This document shows positions 26,383-34,085 of a DNA stretch of 64,000 nucleotides, piece after piece. The notes under the pieces were generated by a model that was not told the origin of the DNA, did not search any database, and worked only from the letters and a program-made list of their open reading frames with translations. The translations under genes and the position numbers were made by a program. The number at the start of each line of letters is the position of its first letter. The first letter of the stretch is position 1. The stretch is from JALOAT01 sp041677345 (GTDB lineage: Bacteria; Pseudomonadota; Gammaproteobacteria; Thiohalomonadales; Thiohalomonadaceae), in the NCBI GenBank assembly GCA_041677345.1, contig JBAYQE010000002.1, positions 1 to 64,000 of the forward strand, in the 5' to 3' direction.

Positions 26383-26437
26383 TCGAACAGCATTTTTCAG
26401 TGTTTTTGGGCGCGCCGAACAACAGGGAGCGAAGGCA

Positions 26438-27064
26438 ATGGATGCACGTAAACTGGCCGCCATGGCGGTGTTTGTCGCCGCGTTGACCGGTTGCGCCGCC
26501 GGTGGGGATCGCCGTTCCGGTGATACAGCCACTGATGCGAAGGCGACCGAATCACAGGAATACCGCATCGGTGTAGACGATCTCGTCGCGGTAAATGTGT
26601 GGCGTGACGAAGAATTGTCCGTGACGATGCCGGTGCGACCGGACGGCAAGATCACGGTACCCCTTATTGGGGACGTGCAGGCAGGTGGACGTACGCCGCA
26701 GGAGGTCGCCAAGGAAATACGTACGCGCCTCTCCGCATACATCCGCAATCCCGATGTCACGGTCATCCTCACGGAACTTCGTTCGCACCAGTTCCTCTCC
26801 CGTATCCGAGTCACGGGTGCGGTCGAACAGCCCATGTCCATGCCATACCGCCAGGGCATGACTGCGCTCGATGCGGTGTTGGAGGCAGGCGGCATCAACG
26901 CATTCGCGGCACCAGACAGGACCAAGGTATTCCGGCGTAGCCAAAACGGAGAGACCAAGATATTCAACGTGTTTCTTGGTCGCATTCTCACCCAAGGCGA
27001 CTTGGGCACGAATTTGGACCTGCGCCCCGGAGACGTAATCACCATCCCTGAGCGTCTGTTCTGA
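26438..27064 (+). CDS. Polysaccharide export outer-membrane lipoprotein (Wza-like, XrtA-type)
   Basis: A periplasmic/outer-membrane lipoprotein of the polysaccharide biosynthesis/export family that forms the exit channel with the periplasmic chain-length protein. The 208-residue product has a lipoprotein signal with Cys19 (AALTGCAAG), the export domain YRIGVDDLVAVNVWRDEEL (around 45-65), a SLBB-like part containing SRIRVTGAVEQPMSMPYR, and ends DLRPGDVITIPERLF. It is much shorter than E. coli Wza and lacks the C-terminal barrel-forming helix, as is usual in exosortase-associated loci. GGGAGCGAAGG precedes the ATG; the chain-length gene follows after 10 nt. Confidence 0.9.
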   Translation: MDARKLAAMAVFVAALTGCAAGGDRRSGDTATDAKATESQEYRIGVDDLVAVNVWRDEELSVTMPVRPDGKITVPLIGDVQAGGRTPQEVAKEIRTRLSAYIRNPDVTVILTELRSHQFLSRIRVTGAVEQPMSMPYRQGMTALDAVLEAGGINAFAAPDRTKVFRRSQNGETKIFNVFLGRILTQGDLGTNLDLRPGDVITIPERLF

Positions 27065-27074
27065 CGGAGGCGCC

Positions 27075-28601
27075 ATGCCTGCCAACCTCACCGAAATTCT
27101 GCGGCTGCTGCTGCTTGATGCCTATCGGCGTCGCTACATGATGGTCGGCGCTTTCATGGCGATTGCCCTCGTAATCACGGTGATGGGCGTCACCTGGCCG
27201 AGGACTTACAACTCCTACAGCACGGTCTATGTGGAAGACCGAAGCGTCATTGGTCCCCTCATGGAGGGTGCCGCGGTGCAGTCACCACTGGCCGATCGCG
27301 CAATGATTGCGCGAGAAGTGATCTATGGCCGCAAGCTTCTCACTCAAATCGTTCACACGGCAGGATTTCTTTCGCCGGATGAGCCCTCGGACCCGCTGCG
27401 CATCGACGGTATCGTCGAGGGAATCAAGGAGCGCACGTTGGTAACCAACGTGGGGGAAAATCTTGTCCGTATAGAGTACTCAGACTCGGATGCGGAGCGT
27501 GCACAGTTCGTGGCACAGAAAATGGGCGAACTGTTCATCACCGAATCGCTCGCGGCCAAATCCAGGGAAAGCGAGACAGCCTATTCCTTCATCGACCAGC
27601 AGGTGAAGGAGTACCAAGGCAAGCTCAAGGCTCTGGACGAAAATCTCAAGGAATTTCGCAACGCCAACGCGGATGCACGTGCGGGGGCGGACGTGGATTC
27701 TGCCCACCGACTCACCGAACTGCGGGACCGCCTATCGCAGCTCGATCAGGAACTGCGCGAGGCAGAGATCCGGCGGGCATCTCTGGAAGGTCAGCTCACC
27801 GGTGAAGCGCAGTCTACCAATTTGTCGTCGCGCTCAGAGCATTATCGCGCGCGCATCGCCGAACTTCAGTCGCAGTTGGACACCTTGTTGCTCACATATC
27901 ATGAGAGTTATCCGGACGTGGTGCGCATCAAGGATCAAATCGCCGAATTGGAGCACGTCGCTACCAATGTCGACAAGGGCACCGCCAGTGCGGCGGGTGC
28001 CGGCATTCTGATTTCCAATCCACTGTACCAGGAGCTGCGCGGCGAACTGTATGAAGCCAGGACCACCGTGCGCACCATCACTTCGCGCATACAGGAGACA
28101 CGTCGCCAACTGACTCAAGAGGAGGAGCGCAACCGGCGTATTCAGGAGGCCGCGGCGGAACTCGCCGAGCGTACCCGTGACTATGAGGTGACTACGCAGA
28201 TCTACCAGGATCTGCTCCGGCGACGCGAGGCAGCACGCGTATCCATGAATCTGGACCGTACCCAGGAAGGTGTGACCATGCGGGTCGAAGAGCCGGCATT
28301 CCTGCCCCACCAGGCCATCGCCCCTCCGCTCGCATTCTTCGCCTCGGGCGGAATACTGCTTGGTGTCCTGCTGCCCTTCGGTGTGCTGTTTGGTATTCAG
28401 CAGGCGGACCCACGCATTCGCCATCCGGCCGTGCTCAGTGAGCGGCTCGGCCTCACCACCTTGGGCGTGGTGCGGCATCTGCACACCCCTCGTGAAGCGG
28501 CCATGGAAGCACGAGGCGTAGCCACGCTGGGGCTTGTTGCAATCGCCACTGTGGTGGTCATCGGCGCGATCAGCATCATGAGCATCACGGGGGCCATCTG
28601 A
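27075..28601 (+). CDS. Polysaccharide chain-length determinant protein (Wzz/Wzc-N type)
   Basis: An inner-membrane co-polymerase that sets chain length and links the polymerase to the export channel. The 508-residue product has a first membrane helix at about 22-42 (MMVGAFMAIALVITVMG), a Wzz domain, long coiled-coil helices from about 165 to 390, then the GNVR-like region and a second membrane helix around 415-440. An extra hydrophobic segment lies at the C-terminus (about 485-508). No kinase domain is fused; the kinase-like protein is encoded next with a 1-nt gap. This split layout is typical of XrtA-associated loci. Confidence 0.88.
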   Translation: MPANLTEILRLLLLDAYRRRYMMVGAFMAIALVITVMGVTWPRTYNSYSTVYVEDRSVIGPLMEGAAVQSPLADRAMIAREVIYGRKLLTQIVHTAGFLSPDEPSDPLRIDGIVEGIKERTLVTNVGENLVRIEYSDSDAERAQFVAQKMGELFITESLAAKSRESETAYSFIDQQVKEYQGKLKALDENLKEFRNANADARAGADVDSAHRLTELRDRLSQLDQELREAEIRRASLEGQLTGEAQSTNLSSRSEHYRARIAELQSQLDTLLLTYHESYPDVVRIKDQIAELEHVATNVDKGTASAAGAGILISNPLYQELRGELYEARTTVRTITSRIQETRRQLTQEEERNRRIQEAAAELAERTRDYEVTTQIYQDLLRRREAARVSMNLDRTQEGVTMRVEEPAFLPHQAIAPPLAFFASGGILLGVLLPFGVLFGIQQADPRIRHPAVLSERLGLTTLGVVRHLHTPREAAMEARGVATLGLVAIATVVVIGAISIMSITGAI

Positions 28602-28602
28602 T

Positions 28603-29412
28603 ATGAGCAAGATTGAAGAGGCGCTGAAGAAGGCCAAGGAGATGCAGCTGGCGTCGGGCTCACAACCGCTCGCGAGTGAGGCCCTGGCAGATGCCACATC
28701 GTCGGACGAGATTGCCCGCATGAGCGAGCCCCTGCGCCGCAGTGAGACCGAGCTGGCCATGCGGCGTATCATTTTTCCGTCCATGCGTGAGACGGCCATA
28801 CGCGATGCATTCCGCAACCTTCGTACTTCCATCGTGCAGAAGGCAGGAACGGGTAATGCCATCGTACTGGTGACTTCTTCCTCGGAGCATGGCGGAGGCA
28901 GTTTCGTCGCCCGCAACCTCGCGGCAGCCATCGCGTTTGACGAGAATCGCACCGCACTTCTGGTGGACTGCAACCTGCGCGCACCGACCCATGAAGAACT
29001 TGTGGTGAATGAAAATCCGCTGGGGCTCACCGATTTCCTGCGGGATCAGGAGGTGGCAGTGGCGGAAATCATCCATCCAAGCGGCATTCCCCGCCTGCGT
29101 ATCATACCCATCGGGCGCAACAAGGATCCGGGTTCGGAGTATTTCGCGTTGCTGAAGATTCAGCGGCTGTTCCGTGAACTGAAGGAACGCTACCGTGAGC
29201 GTTTCATCATCGTGGATGCACCCGCGGTTGCAGTGTCTGCCGATGTGCGCATGCTCGCGGAATTGTGTGATTTTGCCGTCCTGGTGGTGCCCTACGCCGG
29301 AAGCACCGATACCCAGATCGACGCGGCAGTGGAGGCCGTCGGCGAACAGCGGCTGCTTGGGACCATCATCAATGACGAGCCCAGCAGTGCGGTGCTCGGC
29401 CGCTGGATCTGA
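28603..29412 (+). CDS. BY-kinase-like P-loop protein with degenerate ATP site (probable pseudokinase)
   Basis: By position and overall sequence this 269-residue protein is the partner tyrosine autokinase of the chain-length protein: MSKIEEALKKAKE start, EAFRNLRTS-like segment (residues 68-76), MinD-type fold. The Walker A loop reads TSSSEHGGGSFVARNLA (91-107), with Gly99 where active family members carry the catalytic lysine. Walker A' reads VDCN (121-124) instead of the usual D-x-D. Walker B (FIIVDAPAV, 201-209) is intact. The C-terminus (SSAVLGRWI) has no tyrosine cluster. The reading frame is clean, so this is not a frameshift. ATP hydrolysis and autophosphorylation are therefore doubtful; a structural role is more likely. 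Confidence 0.85.
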   Translation: MSKIEEALKKAKEMQLASGSQPLASEALADATSSDEIARMSEPLRRSETELAMRRIIFPSMRETAIRDAFRNLRTSIVQKAGTGNAIVLVTSSSEHGGGSFVARNLAAAIAFDENRTALLVDCNLRAPTHEELVVNENPLGLTDFLRDQEVAVAEIIHPSGIPRLRIIPIGRNKDPGSEYFALLKIQRLFRELKERYRERFIIVDAPAVAVSADVRMLAELCDFAVLVVPYAGSTDTQIDAAVEAVGEQRLLGTIINDEPSSAVLGRWI

Positions 29413-29414
29413 AC

Positions 29415-30707
29415 GTGGTGGCAGGCCGGACGAAACGCGGAGTTGCACTCGCTGTGCTTGGCGTCTTCACCACGCTGCCGGCAGGGGCGTGGGAAGTGTC
29501 TTCAGCGTATTCGCTTGGTGGGCAATACAGCGACAACATCGGTTTGGTACCGGATAACGAAGAGGAGGCCTGGGTGGGGCTTGCCATGGCGCGGTATGGA
29601 ATCCGGGAGCGTTCAGGCAATCTGGACCTGGATGCCATGGCCCAGTTGGAATACCGTGATTACCAAACGGACCTGCTCGATGATGAACTGCTGTTCTCGC
29701 TGGATGCCAATGCCGTTTGGACGCTCGCACCGGGACGACGGTTCTGGCATTTCGAGGACTATTACCGCCAAGCCGACAGTGACCCGCTGGAGCCGCCCAC
29801 ACCGGAGAACCGTGAGGATACCAATGTGCTCTCCACGGGGCCCGAGTTCCGCTGGCGCCTGTCACCCTACCGGACAGCCATCGCGGGCGCGCGCTACGGC
29901 TACTTCTGGTTCGAGGAAGACGACGTAGATAGCCAGCGGTTGTCCGCCTACGCACGACTCGTACACGACTGGCGTGCTCGTACCCAGTTGTCTGTCAATG
30001 GTGAGGTTACCACGGTGGGTTACGTGGAGGAGGTGCATTCAGACTACAACCGTGGCGATGTGTACGCACGTGCGGAGCAGACGCTGGCGCGCGGTGTGTT
30101 GCAGGTCGACCTCGGCGGCACGCACATCCAACGGGACGAAGATGACGACGTGAGTGGGATTCTGGGGCGTGTCGCGCTCAATCTCGACGTGAATTCCTAC
30201 TCTACACTCGATTCCGCGTTGATCTATCAGTACACCGACGTGGGTCATGACATCCTTACCACCGCCAGTCGTGATGGGGCAGTGGGTGTGCTCGACGAGC
30301 AGGTTACAGGCGACCTTTATTACATACGTCATGGAGAGCTGGCCTACGAGTGGCATGGGGTGCGCGCCTCGCTGCGGGTGGTTGGTGTGCTCCGTGAAGA
30401 AGACTACGAGGATGATCCGGCGGACCGTACGGTGCAGGAGGTGCACGGTCATGTCGGCTATCGTCTATCGGACACCTTAAGTCTCGCGCTCAGCGCGATT
30501 CATGTGAGGCAGGACTTCAGGGAGAACGATGTAGATATTACGGAGCGGCACTTGGGGGGCGGCCTTCACTACCGGATTAACTCGCGCTTGCGCGCTGCAC
30601 TGGAAGGCGGAACCACCGAGCAGGACAGCAACGATCCCAGCATCGAGTATCGTGAAAACGTTTGGCTCATCAGCCTGACCTACGAACGCACACCGTTCCT
30701 GGAGTGA
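29415..30707 (+). CDS. Outer-membrane beta-barrel protein of the exopolysaccharide locus
   Basis: A 430-residue secreted protein with a signal peptide (MVAGRTKRGVALAVLGVF, cleavage near GAW at about residue 26). Its many alternating hydrophobic/polar strands rich in Tyr, Asp and Arg are the pattern of an outer-membrane barrel. Proteins of this type occur at the same position in XrtA/PEP-CTERM exopolysaccharide loci and may help export or anchor the polymer. Start is the first of two adjacent GTG codons, 2 nt after the kinase-like gene. The C-terminus (TYERTPFLE) is strand-like but does not end in Phe. The function is inferred from context only. Confidence 0.75.
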   Translation: MVAGRTKRGVALAVLGVFTTLPAGAWEVSSAYSLGGQYSDNIGLVPDNEEEAWVGLAMARYGIRERSGNLDLDAMAQLEYRDYQTDLLDDELLFSLDANAVWTLAPGRRFWHFEDYYRQADSDPLEPPTPENREDTNVLSTGPEFRWRLSPYRTAIAGARYGYFWFEEDDVDSQRLSAYARLVHDWRARTQLSVNGEVTTVGYVEEVHSDYNRGDVYARAEQTLARGVLQVDLGGTHIQRDEDDDVSGILGRVALNLDVNSYSTLDSALIYQYTDVGHDILTTASRDGAVGVLDEQVTGDLYYIRHGELAYEWHGVRASLRVVGVLREEDYEDDPADRTVQEVHGHVGYRLSDTLSLALSAIHVRQDFRENDVDITERHLGGGLHYRINSRLRAALEGGTTEQDSNDPSIEYRENVWLISLTYERTPFLE

Positions 30708-30711
30708 CGCC

Positions 30712-31707
30712 ATGTACCTGGAGTACTTCGGCCTGCAGGACCATCCCTTCCGCGTGACGCCGGACTCGCGCTACCTCTACCTGGGCACCGCACATGCCCG
30801 GGCCATGGCTTACATGGAATACACCGTCTGGAACCGCGACAGCTTCGTGGTCATCACCGGAGAAATAGGCTCCGGCAAGACTACGCTCATCCAGAAGCTT
30901 CTGAGCGCGCTGGACGAGAGGGTAGTGGTGGCACGCATCTACCACACCCAACTGGATGAAACGGAATTCCTGCAGGCCTTTTTGGTGGATCTTGGCCTGG
31001 ACCCGTTTGGGCTGGCCAAGGTACAGATGCTGGGCAAGCTCAACGAGTTTTTCCTGGATCAGTACGCCGCAGGCAAGCGCATCGTGCTGGTGGTGGATGA
31101 GGCACAGAATCTCAACCGTCGCGTGCTTGAGGAGATCAGGCTGTTGTCGGGGCTGGAAACCTACCAGGAAAAGATCCTCAATGTGATTCTGGTGGGGCAG
31201 CCGGAGCTCAATGGCATGCTTGATGCGCCAGGTATGGAACAACTGGTCCAGCGCGTTCGGCTGCGCTTTCACATCCGCCCCTTCGATCCGGTGGAAACAC
31301 GCGCCTACGTGGAGCACCGGCTTGGCGTGGCTGGTGCCCAGCGTGCGGATGTCTTCAGCAACGACGCTTATGATCCCTTGTACCGTTATACCGGTGGTAC
31401 ACCGCGGCTCATCAACAGCCTGTGCGATACAGCGCTGATTTGTGCTTACGCCGACGGGTTGAAACAGGTGGATGGGAACGTGGTGCGCACCGCGGTCCAG
31501 GAACTGCAATGGCCAACCTATGAGGAACGCATGGAGCGAAACAGGGGCAGCGTTGCTGTGACGGTACAGGAAAAAGCGGTGGCGGCGAGTAATGCACCGC
31601 AACCTGTGCCACTGGAAAGCGGTGACGTGTTTCGACTGTTGAGCGATGAGATAACACGGCTGGAGGAGCGGTTGAATCGTATTGCTGGATCGCTTGGCCC
31701 GCGTTAG
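30712..31707 (+). CDS. ExeA/GspA-like AAA ATPase of the XrtA-type polysaccharide locus
   Basis: A 331-residue P-loop ATPase with Walker A GEIGSGKTT (50-58), Walker B IVLVVDEAQNL (near 121-131) and a sensor region LVGQPELN. The start MYLEYFGLQDHPFRVTPDSRYL region and overall layout are those of the ExeA-like AAA_22 ATPases found in general secretion and exosortase-linked polysaccharide loci. Unlike E. coli-type GspA it has no membrane helix or peptidoglycan-binding domain; the C-terminus ends in a predicted helix (RLEERLNRIAGSLG). It follows the barrel gene by 4 nt. It probably energises or regulates assembly, by inference. Confidence 0.87.
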   Translation: MYLEYFGLQDHPFRVTPDSRYLYLGTAHARAMAYMEYTVWNRDSFVVITGEIGSGKTTLIQKLLSALDERVVVARIYHTQLDETEFLQAFLVDLGLDPFGLAKVQMLGKLNEFFLDQYAAGKRIVLVVDEAQNLNRRVLEEIRLLSGLETYQEKILNVILVGQPELNGMLDAPGMEQLVQRVRLRFHIRPFDPVETRAYVEHRLGVAGAQRADVFSNDAYDPLYRYTGGTPRLINSLCDTALICAYADGLKQVDGNVVRTAVQELQWPTYEERMERNRGSVAVTVQEKAVAASNAPQPVPLESGDVFRLLSDEITRLEERLNRIAGSLGPR

Positions 31708-31765
31708 GGACAGTACTCCGGCAGATTGCGTGCATCACGTTTCCGTGGCACCTAGAGGAGGGAAT

Positions 31766-32650
31766 ATGGACGTTCCCGCCGGACCAAACGCCATGAGCGT
31801 GGATGTCGAGGACTATTTTCAGGTCTCCGCGTTCGCCCATCGGGTGCGACCGGCAGACTGGCCGGGCTATGAACCACGCGTGGCGCGCAACACCTTCCGG
31901 TTACTGGCGCTTCTCGAAGGCGCGGGTGTGCGAGCCACATTCTTTGTGCTGGGCTGGGTAGCCGAGCGCAATCCGGGGTTGGTACGAGCGATTGCCGCCG
32001 CCGGTCATGAGATCGCCTGTCACGGTTACAGCCATGAACTCGTTTACCGGCAGACGCCCGCCCAGTTCCAGCGCGAAACCCGCCAAGCCAAAGCGATACT
32101 CGAAGATCAGGTGCAGGCACCGGTCATCGGCTACCGTGCGGCCAGCTATTCCATCGTCGAGCACTCGCGCTGGGCACTCGATGTGTTGTACGAACTGGGT
32201 TTTCTCTACGACTCGAGCATCTTCCCGGTGCGACATGATCGCTACGGGATCCCGGATGCACCGGTCGCTCCGCATACGGTCTGCACCCCGCAGGGGGCAC
32301 AACTGGCCGAGTTTCCACCCACGGCGGTGGACTATCTGGGGCTTCGCTTCCCGGTAGGTGGTGGCTGGTTCCGGCTTTACCCGTATGCGCTTACGCGCAG
32401 TTTGCTAATGCGACTGGCGAGCGAGCGACCGTTCATGTTCTATGTCCACCCCTGGGAGATCGACCCGGAACAGCCACGCATCAGCGCAGGTGCGCGATCA
32501 CATTTTCGGCATTACCTTAACCTGCATCGCTGCGAGGCACGCATCGAACGCCTGCTGGGAGATTTTTCGTTGGCACCGGTGCGTGATGTGCTGGAGCGCG
32601 CTGCACTGTTACCGCCGCGGGAAATACCGATGGCGCGTGCCCATGGCTGA
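31766..32650 (+). CDS. Polysaccharide deacetylase, XrtA-system type (NodB fold)
   Basis: A 294-residue carbohydrate esterase family 4-like protein that would remove N-acetyl groups from the polymer or a precursor. The metal/catalytic motif SVDVEDYFQ (11-19) with Asp13/Asp16, HEIACHGYSHE (His86, His90) and IGYRAASYSI (121-130) are visible. A C-terminal extension with FPVGGGWFRLYPY and FYVHPWEIDPEQPR matches the domain seen in exosortase-A-linked deacetylases. The ATG at 31766 follows a strong AGGAGGG. No signal peptide is seen, so it may act on a cytoplasmic or membrane-bound substrate. The stop overlaps the next gene. Confidence 0.9.
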   Translation: MDVPAGPNAMSVDVEDYFQVSAFAHRVRPADWPGYEPRVARNTFRLLALLEGAGVRATFFVLGWVAERNPGLVRAIAAAGHEIACHGYSHELVYRQTPAQFQRETRQAKAILEDQVQAPVIGYRAASYSIVEHSRWALDVLYELGFLYDSSIFPVRHDRYGIPDAPVAPHTVCTPQGAQLAEFPPTAVDYLGLRFPVGGGWFRLYPYALTRSLLMRLASERPFMFYVHPWEIDPEQPRISAGARSHFRHYLNLHRCEARIERLLGDFSLAPVRDVLERAALLPPREIPMARAHG

Positions 32651-33020
32651 TCCCCTGGTGTATGCACTCGGTCTGGCCGTTGCGGGGGCAGCATTGGCAG
32701 GCAGTGTGTTGCCCGACACAACGGCCCGTTTTCTGCCAGAGACGTGGCTATGGAGCGCCGCGCACGCACCGGTCTACGTGGTGTTGACGGCGAGTGTGGC
32801 TGGATTGTTGCGCAGTGAGCCGGACGGGCTGCTGGTGAGCGTCGTGCTCGTTTCGCTGGTGGGCATGGGCGCAGAAGTGGCGCAGCCATTGTGGGGTCGC
32901 AGCGCCAGCTTTGTGGACTACCTTTGCAACGAGGTCGGGGTCATTCTCGGCGCCATGATGACCCAGTGGCGGCGCCGCACCGCAATAGGAGCCGCAACAG
33001 GAGAGGAGGGCAAGGGATGA
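32643..33020 (+). CDS. Small VanZ-like membrane protein
   Basis: A 125-residue protein with about four hydrophobic helices. The second half has the VanZ-family pattern GMGAEVAQPLWGRSASFVDY (about 78-97: E-x-x-Q, G-R, D) followed by N and G residues of CNEVGVILGAMM. VanZ proteins confer low-level teicoplanin resistance in Enterococcus, but most homologues have no known function. The start overlaps the deacetylase stop by 8 nt and the stop overlaps the FemAB-like start by 4 nt, so it is fully embedded in the polysaccharide operon. Confidence 0.78.
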   Translation: MADPLVYALGLAVAGAALAGSVLPDTTARFLPETWLWSAAHAPVYVVLTASVAGLLRSEPDGLLVSVVLVSLVGMGAEVAQPLWGRSASFVDYLCNEVGVILGAMMTQWRRRTAIGAATGEEGKG

Positions 33021-34084
33021 GCACGCTGGCGGTGCAGTTGTCCCTGGTGCCGAACATCAAAGTCGCGTCGGATGAACGGGATGGCAACGAACTGGATGCC
33101 TTCGTCACCGGCCACCCCGGAGGTTCCATCTATCACCTGAGTTGCTGGCGTGCGCTCATCAGGCATTTGTTCGGCCATGAGGCGCTGTGCCTCTACGCGC
33201 GCAATGCGGCGGGAGAGATCACCGGCTTGCTGCCGGTGGTCCGTCTCCGCAGTGTGCTGTTCGGAAATTACATGGTGTCCATGCCGTACGTGAACCGCGG
33301 CGGCGCGCTGGCGGACGACCCGGTGGTGGAGGAGGCACTCATGTGCGCTGCTGCGCAGCTTGCCATGCGCAAAGGCTGCAGCCACGTGGAGTTCCGCGAC
33401 GTCTTTCCACGCGGCCCGGAATGGTCGCTGCGCACGGACAAGGTGGCGATGGTGCTGCCACTGGCGGAGAACACCCAGGCGCTGTGGAAGACCATCGGTA
33501 CCAAGTGCCGTGCGCAGGTTCGACGCCCCATGCGGGAGGGTGCTCGCGTGATCCACGGCGGACCCGAACTATTGGGTGATTTCTATGCAGTGTTTGCGCG
33601 AAACATGCGCGATCTTGGCACACCCGTCTACCCGCGGCGCTTCTTCGAGGCGGTATGCACCGCAATGGGTGACGGGGCAGCGCTTACCGTAGTGCGCCTC
33701 GGGCAGCGGCCGGTAGCCGCGGGATTGTTGCTGCGTGACAAGCAACGCATGGAGGTTCCTTGGGCTTCGTCGCTGCGCGAGACCAAAGGGCTTGGCACAA
33801 ACATGCTGCTGTACTGGTCCATGCTGGAGCGTGCAGTGGATACAGGCTGCGAAGAGTTCGACTTCGGCCGTTCCAGCGTCGGCAGCGGCACCTGGCGCTT
33901 CAAGAAACAATGGGGTGCGGAGGAACGGCAGCTGTATTGGCATTACTGGCTCGCACCGGGACGGGCGGTGCCGGCGATGAACCCCGGAAACCCGCGCTAC
34001 CGCATCGCGATCAGGCTCTGGCAACGCCTGCCGTTGACGGTGGCCAACCTTCTGGGCCCACGCATCGTAAAGAGTCTGCCCTGA
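33017..34084 (+). CDS. FemAB-like acyl/aminoacyltransferase, XrtA-system type
   Basis: A 355-residue GNAT/FemAB-fold protein: the N-terminal half holds VASDERDGNELDAFVTGHP and a C-terminal half with LLRDKQRMEVPWASSLRETK and DFGRSSVGSGTWRFKKQWGA. The latter is the conserved FemAB-family region around residues 275-305. Family members transfer amino acids or acyl groups; those in exosortase-linked loci have no established substrate. ATG at 33017 has a GGAGGG-rich site upstream and overlaps the VanZ-like stop. The amidotransferase gene starts 1 nt after it. Confidence 0.88.
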   Translation: MSTLAVQLSLVPNIKVASDERDGNELDAFVTGHPGGSIYHLSCWRALIRHLFGHEALCLYARNAAGEITGLLPVVRLRSVLFGNYMVSMPYVNRGGALADDPVVEEALMCAAAQLAMRKGCSHVEFRDVFPRGPEWSLRTDKVAMVLPLAENTQALWKTIGTKCRAQVRRPMREGARVIHGGPELLGDFYAVFARNMRDLGTPVYPRRFFEAVCTAMGDGAALTVVRLGQRPVAAGLLLRDKQRMEVPWASSLRETKGLGTNMLLYWSMLERAVDTGCEEFDFGRSSVGSGTWRFKKQWGAEERQLYWHYWLAPGRAVPAMNPGNPRYRIAIRLWQRLPLTVANLLGPRIVKSLP

Positions 34085-34085
34085 T

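Noticed and set aside
26376..26392. gttcgaac sequence like a tRNA T-loop
   Set aside because: No acceptor, D or anticodon stem can be built around it. No tRNA was seen anywhere in the window.
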